NCBI RefSeq assembly: GCF_017347605.1
Contig: NZ_AP024484.1
Coordinates: forward strand, 1,393,501 to 1,457,500
DNA: 64,000 nt
Direction: 5' to 3'
From: Prevotella herbatica
GTDB taxonomy: Bacteria > Bacteroidota > Bacteroidia > Bacteroidales > Bacteroidaceae
Translations under genes and position numbers: made by a program
The notes under the pieces: generated by a model
Database searches by the model: none
What the model saw: only the letters and a program-made list of their open reading frames with translations
Told to the model about the DNA's origin: nothing
Shown here: one piece after another, positions 1 through 8,190 of the stretch
Layout of the letters: every line of letters starts with the position of its first letter
How positions within the stretch are numbered: the stretch's first letter is position 1

Positions 1-1
1 C

Positions 2-874
2 ATACGTAAAGACATACGAGATTTCAAAGCAAAAAACAATTGTTCACGCATTGTTGTTATCTGGGCTGCATCAACAGAAATATACGTTCCTGAGTATGAA
101 CCTATACACGGGACGTTGGCTTCTCTTGAGAAAGCAATGAAAGATGATGACCGCGAGCATATAGCTCCTTCTATGTGCTATGCTTATGCTGCACTTTCTG
201 AGGAAGCTCCTTTTATTATGGGTGCTCCTAACACTACTGTCGACATTCCGGCAATGTGGGAATTGGCAGAAAAGACCAAGATGCCTATTGCAGGTAAAGA
301 CTTCAAGACAGGTCAAACTCTTGTAAAGAGTGGTTTCGCTCCTATTATAGGAACACGTTGTCTTGGACTCAATGGTTGGTTCTCGACTAACATTCTCGGC
401 AATCGTGACGGTCTAGTCCTTGATGAGCCAGCAAATTTTCGCACAAAGGAAGTCAGCAAGCTGTCCACATTGGAGACCATTCTCAAGTCAGACGACCAAC
501 CAGACCTATATGGCAACGTTTATCATAAGGTTCGTATAAATTATTATCCTCCTCGCAATGATAATAAAGAAGGTTGGGACAATATTGACATCTTCGGATG
601 GATGGGATATCCGATGCAGATTAAGATTAATTTCTTATGTCGCGATTCTATCCTTGCAGCGCCATTACTCCTTGACCTAACTTTGCTCAGCGACCTTGCA
701 GCACGTGCTGGTAAGTTCGGAATACAACGTTTCTTAAGTTTCTTCCTAAAGAGTCCTATGCACGACTATACAAAGGGCGAAGAAGCTGTAAACAATTTAT
801 TCGAACAATATACCATACTCAAAAATGCTATCCGCGAAATGGGTGGCTACGAAGCTGACCAGGAAGTAGATTAA
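2..874 (+). CDS. myo-inositol-1-phosphate synthase, 5'-truncated by window edge
   Basis: The reading frame is already open at base 2 and runs 290 codons to a TAA, so the N-terminal Rossmann part lies outside the window. The visible part carries motifs of the family: the FKTGQT segment and the GWFSTNILGNRDG block, which correspond to the SGQT and GWNSTN-type blocks of eukaryote-like synthases of about 430 residues. The enzyme isomerises glucose 6-phosphate to 1L-myo-inositol 1-phosphate using NAD+. In gut Bacteroidota this enzyme feeds synthesis of inositol sphingolipids and phosphatidylinositol, and its gene usually sits at the end of that cluster, which would then lie upstream of this window (inference). 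A strong terminator follows it. Confidence 0.88.
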   Translation: MRKDIRDFKAKNNCSRIVVIWAASTEIYVPEYEPIHGTLASLEKAMKDDDREHIAPSMCYAYAALSEEAPFIMGAPNTTVDIPAMWELAEKTKMPIAGKDFKTGQTLVKSGFAPIIGTRCLGLNGWFSTNILGNRDGLVLDEPANFRTKEVSKLSTLETILKSDDQPDLYGNVYHKVRINYYPPRNDNKEGWDNIDIFGWMGYPMQIKINFLCRDSILAAPLLLDLTLLSDLAARAGKFGIQRFLSFFLKSPMHDYTKGEEAVNNLFEQYTILKNAIREMGGYEADQEVD

Positions 875-895
875 TTATTATTTGCTTTATCATAA

Positions 896-928
896 TAAAA
901 GGCTTGGAAATATCTTCAAGCCTTTTAT
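896..928 (+). terminator. Rho-independent terminator of the inositol-phosphate synthase gene
   Basis: AAAAGGCTTG (897-906) pairs with CAAGCCTTTT (917-926) across a 10-nt loop, a perfect 10-bp stem ending in a T-run. It lies 23 bases after the stop codon and closes the upstream transcription unit. Confidence 0.85.
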
Positions 929-1044
929 CATTTAGACACATAAATAGTGTGTATATTGATTTCTTATATACCTTTGTTAAGTTATATATAGCATTAGTAT
1001 ATGAAATCTGATATGAATCCTTGGAAATAAAGGTTTTTATTTCC

Positions 1045-1052
1045 TATCTTTG
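1045..1052 (+). promoter_or_regulatory. -7 promoter element of the VOC gene
   Basis: TATCTTTG fits the Bacteroidota -7 consensus TAnnTTTG. A TTGG at 1021 lies 21 bases upstream as a weak -33 element. The start codon at 1079 gives a short leader of roughly 20 nt. Confidence 0.6.
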
Positions 1053-1078
1053 CAGTAGCAATTTAAAACAACAGTTAT

Positions 1079-1468
1079 ATGAAATTAGACGGATTTGGAA
1101 TTTTTGTAAAAGACATGCCGACGATGGTCAGGTTCTACCGCGATGTGTTGGGATTTGAAATCAAAGAAGAAGAAAACACGACCAACGTCTATCTAGTAAA
1201 AGATGGAACTCTCTTCCTTTTGTATCGCAGAACAGATTTTGAGCAGATGACGGAAAGTAAGTTCAATTACGCACATGGCACTAATGGCCATTACGAAATA
1301 GCTTTGAGTGTGGATAACTATGATGCTGTTGACAAAGCATACAACGACGCCATCAGCAAAGGTGCTACTTCTGTCATGAAACCAAATACCGAACCATGGG
1401 GACAACGTACATGTTACATATCCGACCCAGAAGGGAATCTTATTGAGATTGGGTCTTTCATAAAATAA
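1079..1468 (+). CDS. VOC (glyoxalase/bleomycin-resistance/dioxygenase) family protein
   Basis: A 129-residue protein with the two beta-alpha-beta-beta-beta halves of the vicinal oxygen chelate fold: KLDGFGIFVKDMPTMVRFYRDVLGF at the start and CYISDPEGNLIEI at the end. The final Glu of NLIEI is the usual metal ligand of the second half. Such single-VOC proteins are often metal-dependent detoxifying enzymes or drug-binding proteins; the substrate cannot be read from the sequence. It has its own promoter and opens the accessory islet of small genes running to about 9.6 kb. Confidence 0.82.
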   Translation: MKLDGFGIFVKDMPTMVRFYRDVLGFEIKEEENTTNVYLVKDGTLFLLYRRTDFEQMTESKFNYAHGTNGHYEIALSVDNYDAVDKAYNDAISKGATSVMKPNTEPWGQRTCYISDPEGNLIEIGSFIK

Positions 1469-1565
1469 TATTAACTATAAAACATTGCTTAAAAAGAAAG
1501 CATTCAAAAATTTCAAGTCACATTAAGTTAGCAAGATTGGAAAAGCATTCTGACATAATCGCACT

Positions 1566-1573
1566 TACCTTTG
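1566..1573 (+). promoter_or_regulatory. -7 promoter element of the AraC/GyrI-like gene
   Basis: TACCTTTG matches TAnnTTTG and lies 24 bases before the start codon at 1598. A good -33 box at the standard spacing was not found; the nearest TTG (1537) is too far away. Confidence 0.5.
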
Positions 1574-1597
1574 CATCTGTGATATAGAAATAGAATT

Positions 1598-2521
1598 ATG
1601 CAACAGAAAACATCAACAAGAGAGGACTATTCGAAAAGAATCAATATCATTATCGAATACATTAACAATCATTTGACAGATGATATTGACTTAGAGACAC
1701 TAGCAAGTATCGCTAACTTTTCGCCATATCATTTCCATCGCATCTTCAAAGCTTTTCTTGGAGAACCGGTCGGTGCATTCATCACAAGAATGAGAGTCGA
1801 GACTGCAGCCCGGCTACTTCGTTACAGTGATATGCCCGTTCAGGAAATAGCTTACAAAGTGGGATATGATGTACCTTCTTCTCTTTCGAAAGTATTCAAG
1901 CAATTCTATGAAATCACACCAATAGAGTATAAAAACTATAAAAAGTACACGATTATGAAACCATTGAAGATTAGTCCCGATTTGGAACTAAAAGAAAGAG
2001 TAGTTAATTTGGAACCGATGCAAGCAATTTATATTTGTCTTTTCGGTGATTACAAAGGTAATGATTACTGTTTGGCATGGCAGAAACTATGGCAATACAT
2101 CCGCACATCAGGAAAATTCTCAGAAGAGATGAAAAAGGCGTATGGAACAGTACCAAAATCAGATATCATAAAGCAAATGCTGAATGAATGCAAAATTGCT
2201 CATGTCGGAATATACCACAATGATCCCAAATTAACAGAAGCGAACAAACAGCAGAGTGATGTCTGTCTCACATTGCCATTCAAGATGGAACCACAAGGAG
2301 AAATAGGTGCGAAAGAAATTGCTGGCGGCAAATATGCAGCATTCCTTTATCAAGGAACATATGAAAGACTTGGAGAGGTGTATGATACTATCTTCGGAAA
2401 ATACATTCCAGATGGAGGATATCAATTAGATGAAAGACCTGTATTTGAAATGTACCTAAATGATCCAGAATGCACAAAGCCTGATGAACTGCAAACTGAG
2501 ATTTATGTACCAATAGTATAA
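1598..2521 (+). CDS. AraC-family regulator with GyrI-like effector-binding domain
   Basis: A 307-residue protein. Residues about 12-118 form the two helix-turn-helix units of AraC/XylS proteins (LASIANFSPYHFHRIFKAF, then VGYDVPSSLSKVFKQFYEITP). Residues about 125-307 match the GyrI-like small-molecule-binding domain of the Rob/SoxS-associated and BmrR-like type (the IAGGKYAAFLYQGTYERL and FEMYLNDP segments). The arrangement, DNA binding first and effector domain last, is typical of regulators that sense lipophilic drugs or other xenobiotics. It probably controls itself or the adjacent islet genes (inference). A perfect hairpin follows the stop codon. Confidence 0.87.
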   Translation: MQQKTSTREDYSKRINIIIEYINNHLTDDIDLETLASIANFSPYHFHRIFKAFLGEPVGAFITRMRVETAARLLRYSDMPVQEIAYKVGYDVPSSLSKVFKQFYEITPIEYKNYKKYTIMKPLKISPDLELKERVVNLEPMQAIYICLFGDYKGNDYCLAWQKLWQYIRTSGKFSEEMKKAYGTVPKSDIIKQMLNECKIAHVGIYHNDPKLTEANKQQSDVCLTLPFKMEPQGEIGAKEIAGGKYAAFLYQGTYERLGEVYDTIFGKYIPDGGYQLDERPVFEMYLNDPECTKPDELQTEIYVPIV

Positions 2522-2528
2522 CTCAATG

Positions 2529-2556
2529 TAGGTTGCAGACATTGTGCTGCAACCTA
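2529..2556 (+). terminator. Intergenic hairpin after the AraC/GyrI gene, probable terminator or attenuator
   Basis: TAGGTTGCAG (2529-2538) and CTGCAACCTA (2547-2556) form a perfect 10-bp stem with an 8-nt loop, followed by TTTC. The T-run is short, so leaky termination into the DUF3795 gene is possible. A related hairpin lies at 6761-6785. Confidence 0.65.
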
Positions 2557-2585
2557 TTTCAAAAACAATATTAATATACAAAGAA

Positions 2586-2945
2586 ATGAATAAGGACGTA
2601 AAAACAGACAAGGAGTTGATAGCCTATTGCGGCTTATATTGTGGAGCATGCGGTAAGTTTATCAAAGGTAACTGTCCTGGGTGTCGTAAAAACGATAAAG
2701 CAAAGTGGTGTAAAATCCGAACTTGCTGTATTAACAACAATTACCACACATGCGCAGAATGCCAGATGAACACCCATGATTGCAAGAAGTTTAATAACTT
2801 TTTCAGCAAACTATTTGCGTTGATTTTCAAATCAGACCGTGATGCATGCATAAGAAGAATTAATGATATCGGTGAACTAAATTATGCAAAAGAGATGTCA
2901 GACAAGGGAAAGATGACAATCAAAAAAGGATGTTCCAAATGCTAG
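2586..2945 (+). CDS. DUF3795 cysteine-rich protein
   Basis: I start it at ATG 2586 (119 residues). A longer TTG reading would begin inside the upstream hairpin. The protein is dominated by paired cysteines: CGLYCGACGKFIKGNCPGC near the N-terminus, then CCINN, HTCAEC and a terminal GCSKC. The CGLYCG..C opening is the hallmark of DUF3795, a small probably metal-binding family of unknown function, common as single genes in Bacteroidota and Clostridia. It sits in a tight co-directional run with the HXXEE and Cys-rich genes downstream (gaps of 49 and 20 bases). Confidence 0.8.
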   Translation: MNKDVKTDKELIAYCGLYCGACGKFIKGNCPGCRKNDKAKWCKIRTCCINNNYHTCAECQMNTHDCKKFNNFFSKLFALIFKSDRDACIRRINDIGELNYAKEMSDKGKMTIKKGCSKC

Positions 2946-2994
2946 ACATGAAGTGTTATTAACCAAAAAGAATAACTTGAATTTTAAATAAGAT

Positions 2995-3495
2995 ATGAAT
3001 ACAATTTTAGTATCATCATTGCCAATTATATTTATGCTTCATGATTTTGAAGAAATCATCATGATGAAGCCATGGATGAAAAAGAATGAAGAATACATTT
3101 GTTGGCGTTTTCCCAAATTAGGTCCAAGATTAGTTTCACATTTAAAGAATACTTCAACAGAAGGTTTTGCGCTTTGTGTAGCCATGTTATTCTTTATGTT
3201 AGGAGCAGTAACACTTACCTCTTTATGGCAAGCTAGTTATATGCTATGGATGGGTATTTTTATGGTATTTTCTATCCATATAGTAGTACATATTATCCAG
3301 TGGATTGCATTCCGCCGATACATTCCAGCCATTATCAGTTCGCTACTATGCATACCCTATTGTATATATGGTATAAAACAAATCGTAAATATGTTCACAC
3401 TTTCTAACATTCTGATTTATTCATTGATTACATCAGTTATAGTCTTTGCATTTTTATTTATTGAACATCGGTATGTTGCAAGATGGATTAAATGA
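2995..3495 (+). CDS. HXXEE-domain membrane protein
   Basis: A 166-residue protein with the HDFEE signature at residues 16-20, which names the HXXEE family, and a second conserved His-rich segment (SIHIVVHIIQW) in a later membrane helix. Four to five hydrophobic helices are visible after residue 55. The family is uncharacterised; the His/Glu motifs inside a membrane protein suggest a metal site. It lies between DUF3795 and a Cys-rich protein in the same direction, so the three are probably co-transcribed. Confidence 0.78.
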   Translation: MNTILVSSLPIIFMLHDFEEIIMMKPWMKKNEEYICWRFPKLGPRLVSHLKNTSTEGFALCVAMLFFMLGAVTLTSLWQASYMLWMGIFMVFSIHIVVHIIQWIAFRRYIPAIISSLLCIPYCIYGIKQIVNMFTLSNILIYSLITSVIVFAFLFIEHRYVARWIK

Positions 3496-3515
3496 TACTA
3501 TTAAAATAATATATA

Positions 3516-3968
3516 ATGATAAAAGAAGAAAATTTAAATATTGCAAGAGGCTACTTCAATAATATTGAAGATCAGATTGCTTTACTTCCAGAAGAACAGC
3601 AGGCTCTTGTATTTAAAAGATGCGCCATCAATTGCGTATCTAATGGAGTTTTGCCATTTCTTAAGACTAGGTACGATAAATGTGGAGGAAATTTGGATTT
3701 ATTCTTTTCGGAACAACACAACTCAGAATACTCATTCCAGCGAGTAATAGAAAATGGGCACATATACGAAATGGGATATCCAAGATGCCTCTGTTTTATG
3801 CATGATATGGGGTTTGCAAAATCTAAGATTCATTGCGAATGTTCAAGACAGAGTATTTTATACGTCATGCACGAACTATTTCCTGAAATAGTCTTTAAAG
3901 TTGAAATGATCGAAACCGTCTTAGGGGGATCTGACAAATGCACATTTAAAATAATCGTTGATAAATAA
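3516..3968 (+). CDS. Cysteine-rich protein, possibly V4R/ATC-hydrolase-like
   Basis: I do not recognise this 150-residue soluble protein with certainty. It has eight or so cysteines, with a CAINCV segment, YPRCLCFMHDMGF, HCECSRQS and a C-terminal GGSDKCTFKII. The last segment resembles the G-D-x-C-x-F ending of 4-vinyl-reductase (V4R) type ligand-binding domains and of L-2-amino-thiazoline-4-carboxylate-hydrolase-like proteins, so it may bind a small molecule or metal. It starts 20 bases after the HXXEE gene and ends 12 bases before the secreted hydrolase gene, so it is likely part of the same transcript. Confidence 0.55.
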   Translation: MIKEENLNIARGYFNNIEDQIALLPEEQQALVFKRCAINCVSNGVLPFLKTRYDKCGGNLDLFFSEQHNSEYSFQRVIENGHIYEMGYPRCLCFMHDMGFAKSKIHCECSRQSILYVMHELFPEIVFKVEMIETVLGGSDKCTFKIIVDK

Positions 3969-3980
3969 TTAAATACATAT

Positions 3981-5696
3981 ATGAAGACAACCATAAAAAC
4001 ACTTATTTTTTCCTTTTTGTTAGCAATAATATCTTTTGATTGTAATGCTGAGAATATACTACCGTTAACATGGAATATTTCTTTTAAAAACAACTCTTGT
4101 TTTACCACACGCATGGCAAAACAACATTCATCTATAAACACATTGCTTTCTTGGGAACGACAAGGATACTTTGCTGGTGATGGAGACTGCAAACTGTCCA
4201 ACATTTTTAATGTATCAAACTTAAAATCACAATATGTGTTGCATGTAAGGATGGCATGTGTTGTCAATAGTATCGTAATAAATGGAGATACCATCGCTAA
4301 AGATATTAGGAATAGGTTTGGGGAGAATAAAGATACTATTGAATCATTTATAATTGCAAGGAATGTTCTGCACAAGGGTAGTAATAAGATTTCTATAAAT
4401 TGTTCATCGCTTGGATATACAGGTGGAGTTAGCAACACCCTTATTGCTTTACGTCCTGTTAATGGTGATAATATTGAAAGCATCAAAATTTCAATGCCGA
4501 TAAAAAACCATGTATTTATTGATGAGAACAAAAATATAATCATTCATTACCGTACAAATCAGAAAGCATTTGTAAGACTTAATATTGAAAACGATTTTCA
4601 TAAATCTATTATAGACAGTTTGATAGTTTTGAACCGTAGAGATTCCGTAAAGATTATCCATCTTAATCGACTATGTGCATCACCTGGCTTCTATCAGATA
4701 ACAGCATTATTGCATGGAAAAGGTTATTGCGGAGATGCTCAATGGATGGCTGTAAAACCAGAACAGATAAATTGCAGCAATACTGTTAAAAACGATTTCG
4801 ACGATTATTGGACTATGGCTAAGTCGGAACTAGCTTCGATATCACCACAATATAGAATCCATAAGGTAGACTCTCTTTGCATGAAAAGCAAGAGAGATGT
4901 ATACATCGTTGAAATGCAGTCTTTAGGAAACATAACCATTCGTGGATATTATTTCGTACCACGTACATCAGGAAAGCACCCTGCTGTTTTGCAAGTGCCT
5001 GGTTATGGATGGGGATTTGAAAATATAGACGGTATGCTAAGCGACAATACAGACAGAATAGAATTGGCGCTTTGTGTAAGAGGTCATGGCATCAGCGCAG
5101 ATGTTTTTAATCCTGGTTTTGGATTGCCTGGGATATGGGGATACAAATTATATGATAAGGACAGCGTCTCTTATCGCGGCATATACATGGACTGTGTACG
5201 TGCTGTCGATTTTCTATGCAGCAGAGAAGAAGTGGATCACAATAAAATTGCAGTAAAAGGTGGAAGCCAAGGTGGGGGACTTACTTTAGCAACTGCTGCT
5301 TTATGTTCCGATCGTATTGCTGCATGTGCATATTTCGATCCATTCCCATGTGATATGCGCCATCAGATAAAAATCCGCACCACATGCGAAACTGAACTAA
5401 AAAATGATTTGGCTTACTATGGTAATCCTTGTACATTTGATAATGTGATGAAGATTCAAGATTATATTGATACTCGCTCATTCGCTTCTAAAATCAAATG
5501 TCCAGTACTTTTTACCGTTGCATTATTTGATGACGACTGTCCTGCGCATGTAGGTTTCGCAGCATACAATCTCATTACATCCAAAAAACGATATGACGTA
5601 TATCCTTACGATGGACATATACAGGGGTTTACGCACGATGAATACATCATGAAATGGTTAGACACCACATTAGGTAATTGTGCAACACATCTATAA
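3981..5696 (+). CDS. Secreted acetyl-xylan-esterase/cephalosporin-deacetylase-like hydrolase
   Basis: A 571-residue protein. A signal peptide (about residues 1-23, ending ..DCNA) sends it to the periplasm or beyond. Residues about 30-260 form an N-terminal domain I cannot assign. Residues about 265-565 are an alpha/beta hydrolase of the AXE1 type: VLQVPGYGWG strand and oxyanion region, nucleophile Ser429 in GGSQGGG, acid among Asp517-519 in LFDDDCP, and His546 in DGHIQG. Such enzymes remove acetyl groups from polysaccharides, oligosaccharides or acetylated small molecules. No carbohydrate-utilisation genes surround it. It follows the Cys-rich gene by 12 bases. Confidence 0.8.
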   Translation: MKTTIKTLIFSFLLAIISFDCNAENILPLTWNISFKNNSCFTTRMAKQHSSINTLLSWERQGYFAGDGDCKLSNIFNVSNLKSQYVLHVRMACVVNSIVINGDTIAKDIRNRFGENKDTIESFIIARNVLHKGSNKISINCSSLGYTGGVSNTLIALRPVNGDNIESIKISMPIKNHVFIDENKNIIIHYRTNQKAFVRLNIENDFHKSIIDSLIVLNRRDSVKIIHLNRLCASPGFYQITALLHGKGYCGDAQWMAVKPEQINCSNTVKNDFDDYWTMAKSELASISPQYRIHKVDSLCMKSKRDVYIVEMQSLGNITIRGYYFVPRTSGKHPAVLQVPGYGWGFENIDGMLSDNTDRIELALCVRGHGISADVFNPGFGLPGIWGYKLYDKDSVSYRGIYMDCVRAVDFLCSREEVDHNKIAVKGGSQGGGLTLATAALCSDRIAACAYFDPFPCDMRHQIKIRTTCETELKNDLAYYGNPCTFDNVMKIQDYIDTRSFASKIKCPVLFTVALFDDDCPAHVGFAAYNLITSKKRYDVYPYDGHIQGFTHDEYIMKWLDTTLGNCATHL

Positions 5697-5814
5697 TCAA
5701 TATTGAGAATATTAACTGCTGAGTTGCAGAGAATTGTTTATAAACGCATTATTGAATTATACTTGTAAGCGAAAAAAATCATCTTTCAATAGTCCTAATT
5801 TAAGAAAAAATTAC

Positions 5815-5822
5815 TAACTTTG
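5815..5822 (+). promoter_or_regulatory. -7 promoter element of the methyltransferase gene
   Basis: TAACTTTG matches TAnnTTTG; no clear -33 box at N19. It implies a leader of about 140 nt before the start codon at 5973, which holds the hairpin described next. Confidence 0.55.
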
Positions 5823-5861
5823 CCAACGGATGTTTAATACAAATTTGGATATTGTGAAGTA

Positions 5862-5894
5862 AATAACCTTATAACCTTTCGGTTATAGGTTATT
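5862..5894. promoter_or_regulatory. Leader hairpin upstream of the methyltransferase gene
   Basis: AATAACC plus TATAACC (5862-5868, 5870-5876) pair with GGTTATA plus GGTTATT (5881-5894) around a TTTC tetraloop; one T at 5869 bulges. It lies between the -7 box and the coding sequence, about 80 bases before the start. It may control transcript stability or act as an attenuator; no known riboswitch was recognised. Confidence 0.5.
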
Positions 5895-5972
5895 ATTCTG
5901 TTTTCTCGGGCATTATTCTATGTCTGGGATGTATTAGCTATATACATTTATAAACAATTAATTTTAAACATC

Positions 5973-6749
5973 ATGAATGATAAAAATGAAAAATCAATCA
6001 ATGAATTTGATTTTAATCTAATATGTAATTATTTCTCAAGCATAGACCGTCAAGGTCCAGGTAGTGAAGAAATGACAAAATTGGCAATCAGTTATATAAA
6101 AGGTCTTTCGCCAAACAGCAAAATAGCCGACTTAGGTTGTGGAACAGGAGGGCAGACAATTACTTTGGCGCAAAATACTCCTGCGCAGATTGTAGCTCTG
6201 GATTTGTTTCCCACATTTGTAGATAAACTTAAATCACGGCTTGAAACCCTGAACTTGTCTAACAGAGTAAATGCAATCATCGGTTCTATGGATGAGCTGC
6301 CTTTTACTAATGACGAGTTTGACATGATTTGGAGTGAAGGAGCTATATATAACATCGGTTTTCAACATGGTTTGGAATATTGGCATCGGTTTATTAAGAC
6401 AGGCGGTTATGTTGCTGTGACAGAAGCATCATGGTTAACAGAAAACCGCCCATCTGAAATAGCTAATTTTTGGACAGATGCCTATCCAGAAATAGACACA
6501 ATTTCCAATAAGGTAAAGCATCTACAAAGCGCAGGTTATATCCCAATAGCAACTTTTGTATTGCCCGAAGAATGTTGGACAGATTGCTACTATGTGCCAC
6601 AAAAGAAAGCACAAGAAATATTTTTGAGAAATCATGCTGGTAATGCCACTGCTAAGGAGCTAGTAGATAACATGCGACATGAAGCAGACCTTTATTCAAA
6701 ATACAAGCACTATTATGGCTATGTATTTTATATAGGCAAGAAAGTCTAA
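5973..6749 (+). CDS. Class I SAM-dependent methyltransferase
   Basis: A 258-residue protein with motif I IADLGCGTGG (residues 51-60), the acidic end of strand 2 (IVALDLF), motif II-like ELPFTNDEFDMIW and the GGYVAVTEASW strand 5. This is the UbiE/Methyltransf_11-type Rossmann fold that transfers the methyl group of S-adenosylmethionine. The acceptor is unknown. A stand-alone gene with its own promoter, a structured leader and a following hairpin, within the accessory islet. Confidence 0.8.
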   Translation: MNDKNEKSINEFDFNLICNYFSSIDRQGPGSEEMTKLAISYIKGLSPNSKIADLGCGTGGQTITLAQNTPAQIVALDLFPTFVDKLKSRLETLNLSNRVNAIIGSMDELPFTNDEFDMIWSEGAIYNIGFQHGLEYWHRFIKTGGYVAVTEASWLTENRPSEIANFWTDAYPEIDTISNKVKHLQSAGYIPIATFVLPEECWTDCYYVPQKKAQEIFLRNHAGNATAKELVDNMRHEADLYSKYKHYYGYVFYIGKKV

Positions 6750-6760
6750 AAAGTATTACA

Positions 6761-6785
6761 GGTTGCTGCTGTTATGGCAGCGACC
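6761..6785 (+). terminator. Hairpin terminator after the methyltransferase gene
   Basis: GGTTGCTGC (6761-6769) pairs with GCAGCGACC (6777-6785) with one G-T pair and a 7-nt loop; a T-rich stretch follows. It resembles the hairpin at 2529-2556 (both have GGTTGC left arms and end ACCTA). Confidence 0.65.
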
Positions 6786-6895
6786 TACTTTACTTTCCAT
6801 AAGTACATTATCATTTTATAAAGATAACACTATAATAATTACAAAAGCAGTTATATATTTAAATTGGTATTGTGAACAAGAAAAAACATTTAAAA

Positions 6896-7330
6896 ATGAA
6901 AAAGAAAATTTTAACTAAGAATTCGGCTTTGCTCATAGGAGCATTTATTAATATAATTTTGTTTTTTGGACATTTAATGTGTCTTATTTCTCTTGAGACG
7001 ATTTTTAAATTTTATGGTATAGCCGATTTAATGAACAGATTTGCAGAAACTTATGGTAATAGTTTCCCATATATTATCACAATAATTATTTCATTATGTT
7101 TCCTGGCTTGTGCTTTATACGCACTGTCGGCATGTGGCATCATCTTTAGGCTTCCACTTATCAGGGAAGTAATCTTTGTCATCGTAATAATATTTATCAT
7201 GCGTGCTTTGTGGGGCATATCAATCATGGTAAACCATTTTACATACCTTGAATTATCATCCACATCAGCTTCCATGATTATTGGACTTTTATATCTATTT
7301 GGAGGGCTAAAGGCTTTGAAAAAAAATTAA
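6896..7330 (+). CDS. Small four-helix membrane protein, unknown
   Basis: I start it at ATG 6896 (144 residues) rather than the GTG 24 bases upstream. Four hydrophobic helices are evident: about residues 11-32, 53-75, 83-104 and 110-140. Between helices 1 and 2 is a short loop ending YGNSFPY. No motif identifies a function. It precedes the small Cys protein by 12 bases and the CatB-like gene beyond it, so it is likely the first gene of the acetyltransferase transcript. Confidence 0.65.
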   Translation: MKKKILTKNSALLIGAFINIILFFGHLMCLISLETIFKFYGIADLMNRFAETYGNSFPYIITIIISLCFLACALYALSACGIIFRLPLIREVIFVIVIIFIMRALWGISIMVNHFTYLELSSTSASMIIGLLYLFGGLKALKKN

Positions 7331-7342
7331 AAATACTAGAAT

Positions 7343-7540
7343 ATGAAAAAGGAACAACAATGCGAGAACTGTTCAATGAGAGCAAAATATGATATTAACC
7401 CAAAATCGCTAACAGGCCGCTTTTGGCGTTGGCACATCAACTTTTGTCCTGGATGGAATCGCTACATAAAATCGATAGACGAAGATTCGCGCAAGTTGTT
7501 GTGTGAAAAATACAAATTGAAACAAAACAAATATTTGTGA
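7343..7540 (+). CDS. Small conserved-looking Cys protein (65 aa)
   Basis: Sixty-five residues with CENCSMRAKYD at the start, a basic-aromatic core (GRFWRWHINFCPGW) and a third Cys-containing segment KLLCEKYKL. The CxxC plus later cysteines suggest metal binding. It ends 7 bases before the CatB/Vat-type acetyltransferase and begins 12 bases after the membrane gene, with normal codon use, which supports it as a real gene. Function unknown. Confidence 0.65.
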   Translation: MKKEQQCENCSMRAKYDINPKSLTGRFWRWHINFCPGWNRYIKSIDEDSRKLLCEKYKLKQNKYL

Positions 7541-7547
7541 TCTTATT

Positions 7548-8183
7548 ATGAATCCAAAACAAATATATCCACGCAAAGGAAATAACGGTACAGAGAGTGT
7601 TTATCTCAAATCCGTTGTAAAAGACCCGAACATCATCGTAGGTGACTTCACAATGTATAATGATTTTGTAAACGATCCACGTGATTTTGAGCACAACAAT
7701 GTGCTCTATCATTATCCGTTATGCAACAAGGAAAAACTTGTGATTGGCAAATACTGCTCTATAGCATGTGGCGCCAAGTTTATGTTTACAGGAGGAAATC
7801 ATTCTTTGAAGTCTCTTTCCACTTATCCATTCCCTGTTTTCCCTGAAGAATGGGGACTAGATGAATGGAAGGTAGCACGAGCATGGGATAACAATGGTGA
7901 TATCATTATCGGTAATGATGTATGGATTGGCTATGAAGCCATCATCATGCAAGGTGTAACTATTGGCGACGGAGCTATCATTGGGACACGCGCTGTTGTA
8001 ACAAAAGACGTTGCACCATATTCTATTGTTGGAGGAGTACCAGCAAAGGAAATCCGTAAACGGTTTAATGATGATACAATAAAGAAGTTGCAGGATGTGC
8101 AATGGTGGAACTGGTCTGATGAAAAAGTGAAAGACAATTTAGAAAATATTATAAACGGAAACATTAACAAACTTCAAAAATAA
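7548..8183 (+). CDS. CatB/Vat-type xenobiotic O-acetyltransferase
   Basis: A 211-residue left-handed beta-helix protein of the hexapeptide class. Recognised features are GKYCSIACGAKFMFTGGNH with the catalytic-type His85, the long loop STYPFPVF, then repeat turns IIIGNDVWIGYEAIIMQGV and IGDGAIIGTRAVVTKDV, and the closing IVGGVPAKEIRKRF. This is the xenobiotic acetyltransferase group that includes streptogramin A (Vat) and type B chloramphenicol acetyltransferases, using acetyl-CoA. Whether it gives resistance cannot be told from sequence. It is followed 7 bases later by a CatA-like enzyme. Confidence 0.85.
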   Translation: MNPKQIYPRKGNNGTESVYLKSVVKDPNIIVGDFTMYNDFVNDPRDFEHNNVLYHYPLCNKEKLVIGKYCSIACGAKFMFTGGNHSLKSLSTYPFPVFPEEWGLDEWKVARAWDNNGDIIIGNDVWIGYEAIIMQGVTIGDGAIIGTRAVVTKDVAPYSIVGGVPAKEIRKRFNDDTIKKLQDVQWWNWSDEKVKDNLENIINGNINKLQK

Positions 8184-8190
8184 AGATTAC

